A DNA stretch of 34,325 nucleotides from Plakobranchus ocellatus (taxonomy: Eukaryota; Mollusca; Gastropoda; Plakobranchidae): positions 233,751 through 268,075 of the forward strand of contig BLXT01001274.1 in the NCBI GenBank assembly GCA_019648995.1, read 5' to 3'. The position numbers were made by a program, and so were the translations under genes. Below the pieces are notes generated by a model that saw nothing but the letters and a program-made list of their open reading frames with translations, did not search any database and was not told the origin of the DNA. How positions within the stretch are numbered: the first letter of the stretch is position 1; the number at the start of each line of letters is the position of its first letter. Of this stretch, positions 1 to 13,200 are shown piece after piece.

Positions 1-1107
1 AAAAAAAAAAAAAAAAAAAAAAAAAAAACGCTGCTGCAATTTTCAATTACAGAGAAAAAACCTATATGCAGGAGAGAATAGATCCACCGCTAGCCTTAAC
101 ACACGCAATAGTAGGCTGCTAATATCACCCATTCACATTCACTTTCAAGAAAAGAAACATAATTTCAAACAAGAAGAATCAGATATTTACCAAGAAGCCC
201 TTCACACAATGAAGAATAAAACTGTGGAAACTCTTATAAAAACATCACCTGCACCACATTATCAAAACAATATTAGCCGCAATAATAAATATAACCTAAA
301 CCTCTACCAATGTTTCAATGTAAGACAATAAAACGTTTTGATCTTTGACCTTCCAGTCACTTACTCTGCAGTAGCCAAATAAAAAACAGTATCATCCATA
401 GACCCAACACTGACTACATTGCTCTTTAATTGGCTACTGCAGTACTTTTGGGCCATAACCTCCTCTCCTTTCCAAAATTTGGATTCATTTAAAAAATTCA
501 TATATTCATTCCTACAATCAAGATGACTTGGATTATTAAACCAGTGAATCAGAATCTGAAGTCCCATTTTGTGAACATTGAGAATCATTCAATAAGCCTA
601 AAAATCCTTTACATGAGGTTTGCAATGCTGGAAACTGGATAGGGCTATGTTGATTCTGAGCAACAATATGAGATTTTTTAAGTTTTTGAAAAACATAAAA
701 GGATCTTAAAAGCGGGAAAAAACAACTAAGAACGAGATTTTTTTTTACTAAAGTTTGGTATGCCATACCCAACCCATTTTGACTGCTCTTAGGAAAAAAT
801 AATACTAGTCAATTTTCTCCTACTCTTCTATTTAAAATTTACAACCAAAAAAAAAAAAAAGACATGAATGCAAAACAAGGGGTAAATAGTAAAATGCATT
901 TACATAAAAAATATACCGTACCAACAGATGAAGCATACTTGCATTTAGTTTTGCAGGGGTATACAAAAACCTTTCCTTGCAGAAAAAAAAAGCCAAAATT
1001 CTGTTATTTGGCCAGACGCATTGTCCTTCCAGCAACCTGACAATCTCATGCAATATTGATCAATGAACATCTCAATTTATAATACATACAAGTGTCACAG
1101 TTATTAC
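1..1107. other. Start of PHKA intron 19; no further exon seen
   Basis: AT-rich sequence with a poly-A start. I looked for the acidic PHKA segment expected next and did not find it. The 75-codon frame at 361-588 and others lack family similarity and convincing splice sites. Confidence 0.6.
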
Positions 1108-1293
1108 CTTGAACATCTTCAGGATCAATCTGGATAGAGCGCGACCTCCTGACGATGCCCTGGATGCTCAGAGCTGTGGAGCTGAAAGACGGGTTTCGCC
1201 TGACCTTTTTGGTGGCATCGCTGAGCAGGCGCTGCCGAGCCACATGGCTCTGAGACATCAGCTGGTCCACCATGACCCTGTCTTTGTTGCCAC
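1108..1293 (-). CDS. PHKA: PHKA coding exon 19 (residues 625-686), Arg/Ser-rich, possible cassette
   Basis: This exon is 186 bp, phase 1 to phase 1, with a strong acceptor (TTTTTTTCCCCAG) and donor (GTAATAA). The split codon A|GT joins exon 18 in frame. It encodes [20 protein letters not shown], then [18 protein letters not shown] and [19 protein letters not shown] content and open frame stand out from its AT-rich surroundings. I cannot align it to the acidic segment that follows this point in vertebrate PHKA, so it may be a lineage-specific insertion or cassette. RRNPS and RRSRS resemble basophilic kinase sites. The alternative, an exon of another gene, is less likely because phase and strand fit exactly. 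Confidence 0.82.
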
Positions 1294-4194
1294 CTGGGGA
1301 AAAAAATTGGACCAACACAACAGCTTTAAGATCTTTACGACCTTAACCACTTTACAATTTTTATTTTAATCTTTAAACCTTCACATTTTGGGGGGGGGAG
1401 GGTATTTCTCCACACTTGAAACTACACAAAAAATGGCTTCAGTTTTACAATAAACATAGTATGTAAAAGCATTTCGATCAAATATTTTGCAAGCCTCTTG
1501 TAAAATAGAACACTTCAATTCTCAACTGCCCATACATGAACAAGTTCACTTGAGAGATAGCAAAAAAAAAAAAAAAAAAAAGGCTTGAGATAAATAAACA
1601 CTGAGGAAAAAAGGCCAAGGAGAAGGAGGAGGAAGGAGGAAGAGGAAGAGGATATCATAGTGTGTTTTCTGAGGATGCAAACATACTGCAAGCCTCTGTT
1701 TAGTTATTGCTTTGCTCTTTCTTAAGGAATTTTTGGGGGTTCCTAGATCTCTTTTTGAGTCTTCCACAATCATGTATTTGCAAACATTAATATAAATATC
1801 CTGTCTCTAGTCATGACAAGGCAGCACCAAGTGGCTCAACCTTAAAGAACGAAAAAATCTTCTTGAATACATGCATACATATACATAAAAGGATAATATC
1901 ATAAATAATGTACAAAGTCATATCTCACTCTTATCATCAATGTCTCGGAGAAAACTGAGCTTCGTTATGCAAGACGTGTGAAGAAAATCCGAGAGTTTGC
2001 CCAGATGCACTCTAAAATAATAAAAAAAACGAAAAAAAAATGGAAATATAAAACAAAAGTAAATAAATTAAAAAAAAAAAAAAGAGATTTCATTCTCACA
2101 AACTACATTCAAATTAAATGACACACCATATGCTTTTTGTTAAGAAAAAAATATGTATGTATTTCTAAAAGATACATGTTCAATGCTCTCTTATTACATA
2201 AAGTTCCATAGGCCTTTACAATGCTATCAAATATTCAGTTTTTATACACAAAAATATATGCAACACAAAAACTACTTACAGCTCTTTACAATGCACAAAG
2301 TTATTCAGAAAGCAAAATTTCTTTTTATACTTTACCAAACATAGCACAAAAAAAAAGCAAAAACCAGGTGCCGAGCATACCAAAAAGAAAAAAAAAAGGT
2401 AGAGAAAAAAACGGTTCTGTGCAGGGGGAGAGGGGAGAGGGAGGATTCTTGGAGACACAGTGGATAGCAAACATCCCAAAATTTGCAGGGATTCTTCTGT
2501 CATGGGTTTCCTGCCCCGCAACCTGGCCCTTGGCCTGTCAGAGAGCCTGAAAGCCTGAGATCTCCTTGTTGTGAACTGCTTTTACACAAAAACCAAACTA
2601 AACCTTTATCCATTCAAAACTACACACTGCATCATAAAAACTTTTTTTTTTAACCAGTCATAGCCAATACCCGCACCACAAGGATCCTGAATATCTTCAC
2701 TGCTCATTCTAAACCTCACTACTAATTATATATTTGACAACTCTGTTAACACTTCCTTTACTTCTACTAAACATTTCTGATGTTGCTACAAGAAAAAATG
2801 TCTGGCTTTGTCCAAATTTTTAGGCAAAATTTTTTTTAAATATAAAAAAAAAAAAAACAAATGCATGAACTGTAATTTTTCACCTTGGGGAAAAAAATTC
2901 GAATTAAAAAATAAAACAAAGAGTTAATCATAGAAATGATAATATCCATGACTTTGATGAATAAGATGGAGAGAAGAAATACATACCTGGCTCCACTGAT
3001 GTATCCACTTTGCAGTTTTTTGATGGTGGCCATCAGGGCGTTGGGTGGGTGTTGGTAGTTATCTGTTGTTATTTGTTTGTGTGAAAGACAGGTAAACAGG
3101 GAAGAGATAGAAAGGGAAAGAAAGGAAGGGAGGAGGGGAGGATGCGAAGAGAAAAGTTGAGAGAGAGAGTGACAGAGAGAGAAAGAAGAGAAAGACAGAT
3201 GGACAGAAAGACAAGCAGAGATATGTGGTTGTGATGGTGGTGAAAAAAAAGAAAAGAATGCATACAAAAAATCAGAGCTCTGTTTAAAAAAAGGGTAAAC
3301 TCCTATGTAAGGTATAATTATAGTGTTAACATTAAATCTTAGATCGTAACTTTAACCTAATATGGTAGGGCTATATGGCAGACAATCATTTCTGATAAAA
3401 ATTTAGTGTTTCAGATTATTATGATTAGATTTAAGAATTCATAACATCATCGTTCTGTATAATCTTATCCCTTAAATAAGAGTAAATTATTATGATAGAA
3501 AACCCATGCTTTTGTCTGGCAAGAATATCTATGACGATTTTTTTTCTACATATATACCTTCAAAAAAATTTACGAGAAACAAATATATCATTCACACAAA
3601 GAGTAAATTAGCTCAAAGAGTTACCCATGTTTGGCTGGAAGATCTCCTTTAACTAACTGAAACATTTTTACCTATTGGGATCTTCTTATTACAAGCACAC
3701 TACTGAAAACGTTACAGCATAGATATATATAAATATAGATATACATTTTTTAATTTATCATTTAAAACTGGCAAACATTTATACAGTAGAGATATGGACA
3801 GCTTTATTCTCGATCCCATTCGGTGCCAAAAAGGAGAGAGTGCTGGGGGGAGAGAGACAGACAGATAGCGAGAGATTGAAAGTCAGTAAGTGAGAGTGAG
3901 AGAGAGTAGAGAAAGAGGGATAAAGAGAAAGACAGAGGGAAAGAGATGCAGGGAATGATAGGGGAGAGAAGAGAGGTTGGGGCAAAGACAAGAAAGGAAA
4001 AAGGTGCACAAACAGAAAATCAGAGACAGAGAAAGAGAGAGAAACAAAGAGTGAGAGAGGCAAGATGACTCTGCTATGCATGCAATGCTGGCTGATCTGT
4101 GTTTGTGCTTCAACCGTCAAAAAAAAAAAAAAAAAAAAAGGAACTATGCTATGATAAAAATAAATATGAAAAAATTAACGATTTTCTATAAACG

Positions 4195-4268
<74 letters not shown>

Positions 4269-7200
4269 CAGAGAGAGAGAGAGAGAGAGTGAGAGAGAGA
4301 GAGAAAAAGAAAAAGAGAGAGCGAGAATAAGGTGCACCTATGCAACAAGATTAGGAGACAAAACATTTTAAAGTTGGTTGCATGTCTTTTTCAGATTAGT
4401 GATATTTTTGTAATATTGATTTTAAAAAGTATATTATTTTGCCATTTTACTTTTTAAAGTGTTATTTTTAATTGTCATAGTGTACTTTATTCAGTAAATA
4501 AGAAAAAAATGGAAAAGAAACGTTAGTTTTGACAGAAAATATATGGAAAAGGAGGTGGAATAATCTGGAATTCTAATATTATATATTCTCCCTACACTAT
4601 ATAAATATTATAGTGGCTATTAAAAACTACTGATAAAATATATTTAGGAAGTAGGCTGCTAGATAAAGAAAGCACACCCATACCAATTTACAGATGCACA
4701 AGCAAATCGTTTACATTGCCACATTACAATCAACAGTCAAAACATCTATGTCAAATTAATTAAAGAAAACAAACATGCAAAAATACACTCTGGGAGATTG
4801 TTATTCATTTCACTATTTTGCTATTGGTTTCCAACAGTATGATAAATCCAAATTCCTTCTTAGCAGTTATTTTTTTTTTTTTAAGCATAGACATGAATGC
4901 ACATATTACAATTTAGTCTTGTGAAATGTGAAATTTAGAGCACAAAAAAAGTGGAATTCAAAAGCTCTCTCTATGTAAAAGTACTGTGGCCTTTGGATTT
5001 TTTGGTGAACTCTTAGAGAAAATTGATATCACTGGTCGGGACTTAAATCACGCTAAATGATTATATACTATATATATTATATACAAACACAGAAATTTTG
5101 TACATAGAAGCAAAAACAGAATCATTAATGAGTGTTAACTTTATTTAACTATGGCTGTGATTGTTCTTCCTCTTTTTTTTTTTTTTTTAATCCAAGAAAA
5201 GATGCGACAGACAAATAAAATACATAGAGTAAAAGTTGTTCTAACATAAACACTACTAAGCTGTGAAGATCAAGGTCTATAATAAGATGAAAGGTGCAAA
5301 ATGTTTTTAGTCGAGTGGAATGCAAAAAAAACCCCAAAAAAACTTCGAGCCATTTCCACTATCTGCAATCGATACCGTTGCTCTTATAGAATTAAGTAGC
5401 AGAGCAAGGGTCTTGATCATACACTTCGATTAATACAAACCAAATAAAAAAAAAAAAATTAAAAAAAAAAATAAATAAATAAATAAAACCGAAAAAAAAA
5501 AGAGAGCAAAAAATAGCAGGGATGAAAAAATAAATGAAATTCAAGGGGAACTGCAAAAGTATTCAACTACATTTTTTTCCAGATAATAATTTCCTCCCCT
5601 ACCCCAAATGGAAAAATAGAGAGAGAGAGAAGAAAAATTTGTACACACAAAACAGATCTCAACTTTTCTAAACTGTAAAGATTCTAGCCTTAAAAACAAA
5701 GCAGCAAACCCCTGAGGGCAATGACTGCATTCTCTAATGCCTTGACCTACCGAGCAGGTCGTTTGTGATTTTAAGGGTAACTACAGGCCGCCCTAAGGCC
5801 TTCCAACTGCCCTTCAGGTAGGACACTTCAGTGCGCAGGAAGTCAACCAGGAAGTTTGTGTCCAGGGCCACATAGAACCGTTGCAAGTCCATAAACTGTT
5901 TGGGCCGGGTTTTGGTGAGAGAGAGATAGAATGGAAAGGGAAAAAAAAATATGTGGAGGCCACCAGTGAAAACATTTGCCGTTAGTTGCAATGTGATAGG
6001 CAGGGGTGAGGATGAAACAGAACAGGGAAAAAAAAATGTCCGCATCAAATGCTGATCTCAATTGAAGGCACATGCAAGGCTGAGGAAATGGGTAAAATAA
6101 AACATTTGAGCACTGGGTTAAAAGATAAAAAGAGAATAAATAAATAACAATAGTGAGAGACAGTGTAAGTCTTTGTTGCCCGGTGCATCTGAACATAGGT
6201 AAGTTAATGCTGTGAAGACAATGTGAAAAGAAGTTAAAAGAAAAATACATCTCTTACGAAAAGCTTGTAGGAACAAAGCTTTTTGCTGCTATTTTTATAA
6301 GAAAAACTATTCAAGCCAACTTAAGGGGTCTGTTAAGGTTTCAAATTGACTCAAAGGTGAAAAATTTCCTTGTAGTGCCAAAAAACAGTGACTACATAAT
6401 CATCTCTAATGTTGAGATGAGTTTGTAAAACCTTTTTTCTCCTTTCAGCACAGTACTTGATGAATGTTATATGGATCACTTTTTCTTTGAACAAGATAAT
6501 AATTATTACTGAACGTTTACAACAGCAACTTGTTTATCATAGCGTACAAATTTAAGTGATCCTGTGTGTCCACTTGGAACTACTTGGGTAGTTAGTTCTC
6601 TTAACACTTATGGAAGGGAAGGATGTTAGAGAAAGAAGACCAAACTATCTCACAATGTTCTATGCCAAAAAAAAAAAATAATTCATGTCTCCCCAAACTT
6701 TCTTAGTACAGAAATCACTTCTATTTCCTCCACAACTCATCTCCCTACTTGGACATTTGCCTCCACATAAATTTCTTTTTTAATTAATTAGTGAAGAGGT
6801 TTGAACACAAAAATGAACTGCTGCTAAACTAGAGACCATCAATTTTATCTCAGCCATGTTTTATGTGTATATTCAAACGTTGTAACTATTTCATTCATTG
6901 CAAGTTTCGATGTGCAAGTATTTAATAACCATAGGTTCTGTTTCAAACAGTGACTGCCAAATTCATTACATTTTGAAAGCAATTATTGTCTAGGAAAATC
7001 TGCACATTTCTGGGAAAGGTATTCAAATAGTTACAGTGAAAAATTTAAAAGACAAAGCTAAACGAAAAATGTAAAAAATAAGAAAAGATAGGATCCACTG
7101 AAAGAAAAATAACATATATTAACAAATAGAAAAGTTATTAGGTTGCACACATTACCTGTGGACTGAGATGTAAGAGGATACTTGAGATAATTTCTTACAA

Positions 7201-10200
7201 ATTAAGATTCAACACATTACCAAAAACCAAACAATATGACAACAAAGCGAGTGCTCATTTGACCATCGAAAGCAAAAACACACAATATAGGCTGGACAGA
7301 ATTATCACATTCAAGACTCATTGCAAAATCATTTTCTTTTCCAAAAGCTTTTATTTGAACAAGAAACAATAAATTTGTCAGCATGAGGCTCAAACAGCAC
7401 CGCCGCCAGCAAACATGATATCCAGCACAATATATTTATTTACCACCACTCTTTTCTTTGTACCAAAGTACATCTATGCTGCATCACATGTAAGAAGAGT
7501 CAGGGCCAAAGCAGATATGCTTTTCTACATGTTGTGTTAGTTGGCGCACTTGCTGGCAGCTTTATACTTTAGGCCTTACTACTCCTCTGCTTCTTTTAAG
7601 CATGAATCTTATATAGATGCTTACCTTAACAGATATCTTAAGTGTTCTGTTGTTTTTTTTCCTACTAAAATTTGAGTTTTATGCAGCTCATCAACACCAC
7701 TTAGGCTGATGAAGTTCATTGCTTCATTTACCCCAATGTTTAACAGGCACAATGGCCCCTGCAAGTTAAGCATAGCTTTTTGAAAGGAATGTAGTCCTTA
7801 TGATGTGGGAAAAAATAAGGCCTTCAAACTTGGGATCTCCACATGTAATGCGAGACTCAGTACTATGTAATCACCAGAGTGCCAAAAGATAGAGCAGCCC
7901 AGACCAAACTGTATAGATGAAGATTTTCACAATGAACAACTCCAGTACAGAATATGGCCGAGAAGAGTATACAATGAAAGAAAGAGTATACATAAAGTCA
8001 TGCAAGAGTTTACACAAAAAGCCACAAAATAAATGATATTATGTAGGAGAAAATATTAAATGATGGCAATGTAACACATAAAGCTTGTATATATGTGAAT
8101 GTACTTGAAATGCTGTAGGACTGAACTCAGCCATATCTGCTGCATTCCTAGATCTTATCAAATAAAACTACAATAAATATTGGTGAACTGTCCCAAACAT
8201 TAATGTACTGGTGGGAATAAAACTGTTCAGCAAAACTATCTACACAATATCCTTCCCATTTGCTAGTCTAGCATAGCTCAATCAAAAATTTGCAGTTACT
8301 CCTTGTACAAAAAGAAGGGAAAACTGAATAGAAAAACAGCATGCTTAGTGTAAGAACAGATGATCATGATATAATATTCAAGCAAGCGATGTAACAAAGT
8401 TAATAAAAAAAAAAGGCACTGCATCTAGTTACCACCACCTAGAATTCTAAAATTGCAAATTAAGATACAAAAAGTATACAAAAAAATATATCTGAAAAAG
8501 AAATTAGTGAATGAAATTCATGGCTATAAAAATAACCTGTAAACAGCAAAGTTAGAAGTTGGGATTCATGCAAACCCAAAAAAAAGGTGTGGGAAATAAA
8601 ATATGTCTTGTGTTATATTTTCATGCATGATAGCAATTTCACTAGTTGAATTTGATGTGCTGTGTGACTAAATCCATTATTGGCAAATTAAAATGATGCA
8701 CAAAAAAAAAATAATTATGAAATTCATTTTTTTTTTTAAAATTTACTTTTATTTTTAGATTTCTTGAAAATATGCCAATTTAAAGAAAATGGATGCCTAC
8801 AAAATTCAGCACACACTTGATCTAGCCCAACATTATTTTGTACATAATAATATTTAGATACTTTTTTGGTTTATTAAAAGCAAATTTGAAAGTTTCACAC
8901 ATTTATGTCCTAAAGATATAAAAGTTATTTTACTTTTGTTTTTCTTTCAGCTATTTTTTTTTTAAGAAAAAAGATTTAAAACCCTGACCAACTTCAAACT
9001 TTGCTTACATGTCATTTCCATAAGACATATATAATGGAACTGCAGCAGATAAGGAGGAAGCCAATTTTTTTTTTTAAATTTTGCAGTGAATAGATAAAGA
9101 TGACTTTTAAAAATAAATGAAAGAATAATAAATTCTAAAGCATACAGAAGCACAGCTAGAACTGACAAACAAAGCCTGCTGATTCAGATTCTTAGTCAAC
9201 AAGGGCCCCCAACCTAGAGCATTCCTGGACAAGCGACAGATGAGGATGGGGCGCCCCAAGCCTTTCCAGTTGGCCCGCAGGAAGTCCACCTTGTTCTTGA
9301 AGTCATCAACCAGATAATCCATGTCCATGCCGAGGTAAAATGTACGTCCATCCACCAGCTGCCACAACATTATGAGTTGGGCACAGACAGATGCACAAGA
9401 AAGTCACGCAAGAGTTGAGGGGTGAGGTATGATGTAGCGATAATATTGTTTGGGTGGACAGTGAAATCCAAGCTTAAGTTGGAGTAAGGACCATCTTAAC
9501 TGTTGCCCTGCTGGTATTACATAATTCTGTCGGAGTTAAATACTACTTTTGACTGTGGCTCTCACTGCTGGCCCTGCCAGTTTCCACCTGACTATCGGAG
9601 AAATTGGCCAAAACAGGCTGGAAATATTGCAAATCATTTCACTTATCTGAAGTCCAACTACTGACTTCATTGCGCTGAATTTTTAAATTTTTTACATTAG
9701 CAATCTTGTTATGAGAGTTATACAGGAATAGGCAATTCAATAAGCTTCATGTTAATTCTGGAACTTGATAAAATTCAGTATTCAATAGTCATCCTTTTGA
9801 TAGATAAACTATTCAAAGATTATCTGTAAGATTATGGGCAATGTAGATGGCTTCAAGCAAGGTGCAATTGAAAAGATAGTGAACAATGGCTAAACCCATT
9901 TTAAAATTCAGTTTTGAAATTTTTGAATTTTACCCCTTTAGGCTTAACAAAGGCATAAATATAAAAAAAAAAGTACAAATTTCAAACTCTCATACCTTTT
10001 GACAGAATTAAGATAGAAACATTCTGTTTTTCATATTAATGAGCACATTGTAAGCTTAGACATCATGCTCATGATTCAAAATATCTGAAATTTGATTTGT
10101 GACTGATTTACTCTGGTTGATTCACAAAAAAATCTTTGTGCTTAAGAGTTTTCTTTTCATAATGAGACAGCATATAATTCATGATCAAGCTACCATTTAA

Positions 10201-13200
10201 CTAAATCTGTTTTATGATAATTGGAAAAAAATCCAAAACACTGCACAAATTATGGTTTCAATGCAGAATTTTAAATAAGAAATAAGACAGTAGTCTGCCC
10301 AAAGAATGCTTTTTTTCCAGTTTGTTGACTAAAAATGTGTTCTACTATACCTGGCATTCTTCTTTACAAGCTTTATGTTTTTTTCAATTAATGACAAAGA
10401 AAGATCATTCATGTTGATGTTGAAGCACTGCTGAGAAATGAATCCAAGTTTTTCAGTGTCCAATTTGATTTAAAAGAAATTTTTTAAAAAAGGCGTACAG
10501 TAAGTCACCCATATCCCTCATTTTGAATGTATATAAACTTCCCACATAGCTTACTTTATTGTGTGATTGAATATTCTAACTCATAAATTAGACCGAGTCT
10601 GCAACACGACTCATACTTTGAGAGTGCCATGAATTTTTGGGAATTGCATTTTTAAAGAAGATGACAGTCAAAAAAGAACAAAAACAAATAATATATGTTG
10701 CAGCAAAGGAAAATGTTGGACTTAAAAGCTTGGATTATATAATACACAAATGTTATCCAGGTGTAAATTATATGTCTTATCACTGCAATGGAAATAAAGT
10801 TCTTTGCTAAATTCTTTAAAAATATGTAAGTTTTAGGGGAAATGCATAATTTATACTTACAGCAGCTCTTTTATGTTATTTAATTTTTTTAAAAACTTTG
10901 TAATGTGTAACCAAGATAATAAACCAATAGAAAAAGTGGGAAAAAAGATTCAAATTCATTAACATGAAAGAAAGAGTCTAGGATCTTTACAACAAAGGGA
11001 AATAGAGAGAGGAAATCTTTGAAGGGAGAAAATAAGCAAAAGGAAAACAAAAAAGAAAAATTTAGGCTTCAAAGAAAAATATGCTCTTTGATCTAATTAT
11101 GATCTGATAATTGAAAAAGATATCAGTATGAGACAACCACAATAATCAATGCACTAGAAATATCTGAACAGCAAATAATTACCCCAGAGAAATCAAAACA
11201 AATATTGAAATTTACTCCTGACCAACAAAATGACATTGTAGAAGATAGGCCAACAAATAACATAGAAGATTATTTCTAAACCAACAAATGACAGAAGATT
11301 ATTTCAAAGCCAACACATGAGATGGAAGATTACTCTTGAGCCAACAAATGATATTGAAGGGAAAGCAAGTCACTACAGATTTAGGCAAATTACCATAAAT
11401 TTGAACGTATCTGCATTTCAAAATGTCACTCAGAGCGGACCAGGCTTAAAAACATTCGGGACATAATTACTTCAAACCAAACTTTAAAGACTAGATACGC
11501 TGAGGTAAGGCAGCATTACCACAGCATTTCACCACATCCAAGGACAACAATTTTTATTCTCACGAGCTACTAAACATAATATTATTTAAGTGAAACAGGT
11601 CGAGGCCCAAACGCATCACAATCAATCAAAACCAAATACAAAAAACCGAGATTTTCTAAATGGACAATATCTTTATGAAAATTAAAATGATACTGTTCAA
11701 TCTTTTATCCATTAGTTCAACAAAACAAGTAGGAAATTTCATAACGATGCCATTTAAACATTTAATTACTTCAGAATGAAAAAAATGCAAGCTACAGCTC
11801 ACAAATACTTTTGCCTGATATATGAAACTATAAACTCATGCCCAATTTTTTTCTAAAAAAAGACATGCTAAAACCAATATTTAGGATTAATTTTCTTTGC
11901 ATAAATTGCGAATTTTCATGTTAAATTGGCTTTTCAATGTAACATTAATACATTTAATTACATAAGAGGACACACTTGTATTATTTACAGAATTTTCATG
12001 GGATGAGAATACCTGCAATTAGATATGAAATTATCATGAATTTAGGCTTTAACGTGGCGTTTATTTTATCTTTCCAGAAAAAAAATTAATTCATAACTTA
12101 ATTTCACATTCATAAAATTATCCCTCGCAAAATTTCAAATCATTATGCTAAAATCCAAAATAGACATATTCACTATAATTTAATATAACAAAAAAAGTGT
12201 TTAGGCCACTGAAATTTCACACTGGCCTATAACCTAACATACCTGAGGGACAAATGCCAGGATTTTGTTGCGCAGCATGTACAGTTTGCTTGTTGCTAGC
12301 AGTCCAATGTCACTCGAGGACGCTCGACCTGACAGCCCCATTCTACGATTCTTTCCTGAAACAGGCATATTTTATCCATCATAGCAGAGTTCGATATATT
12401 TTAACTTAAATGAAAACTTCATCTGGCTCCCTTTAAAAATTTTGTAGTGAGGGAGTGAGAAAGGTTTTGGGAAAAATTTTAATTCAAAAACGAGGTAGGC
12501 TTTACTAATTCAAAGACAGAAGCTGACTGAAATTTTTTTTTCATTGCCTAAACTCTATAGACACAACAGAGTAATAATGAATTCACAAATTTAGCTTGAA
12601 AATTATATATAATCCAATAAAGAAAAAAAATTCACTACATGATCATTTTTGTGTAATGGTTTCAGAAAATAATTGCTTGTTTCTTGCATTATGTTCTAGT
12701 ATAGCAGTGTAGCGCCCATAAATTCAGTTCCATCTGGTGGATCTCCTCTCTCTTTTTTTATTTTTAACTTAAATGTAAAAATTAACTCAAAATTTGAAGG
12801 GTTTTTTTCCGCTTTCAATACTAGGGGAGCCTTTTTCTTTTATTCTTTCTCTATATCATATATAGGCCTCAATACTGAAAGCCATATTGTTCAGAGAGTT
12901 GAAGAAATTAGTTCAGGCCTGCACTCTTCTAGTATTTATTCTCAATTCTCCAAAAACAACTTATCAATGAGACAAAACAGCCCTGACTTTAGTTCAGTTG
13001 TAAAGAAAGCTCTTCTGAAAAGAATCTCAAAACAATGTAATAAAAGTTGTGAGAGGCAGTGCATACCTAACAGAGAGTAAAGCTTGGAGAGGACCCTGGC
13101 TGGGTGGATTTGTATCGGTGCCACCTCTGCGACAGTCTGGAGTTCAATGCCATGGAGTGCCATCTTATCCTGAATCATGCTGTCTTCTGCCAGCAGTACC

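Larger units (their letters stand above)
3063..5750. other. PHKA intron between exon 16b and exon 17
   Basis: 2.7 kb with three large CU tracts on the transcript strand (3090-3235, 3830-4075, 4197-4322) and A-rich runs near 5450-5500. No third copy of exon 16 was found. Confidence 0.8.

Noticed and set aside
361-588. 75-codon minus-strand frame near the left edge, considered as the next PHKA exon
   Set aside because: No similarity to the expected acidic PHKA segment and no matching phase-1 acceptor.
2836-3267. 143-codon minus-strand frame
   Set aside because: It is the real 76-bp PHKA exon 17 read through its introns, joined to translated polypyrimidine sequence.
5843-6250. 135-codon minus-strand frame overlapping exon 16b
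   Set aside because: It reads exon 16b in the wrong frame; it is the frame that would be used if 16a were spliced to 16b, and it ends in a stop.
11222-11362. Regularly spaced repeats considered as a CRISPR array
   Set aside because: Units are contiguous and diverged with no unique spacers, in a eukaryotic intron.
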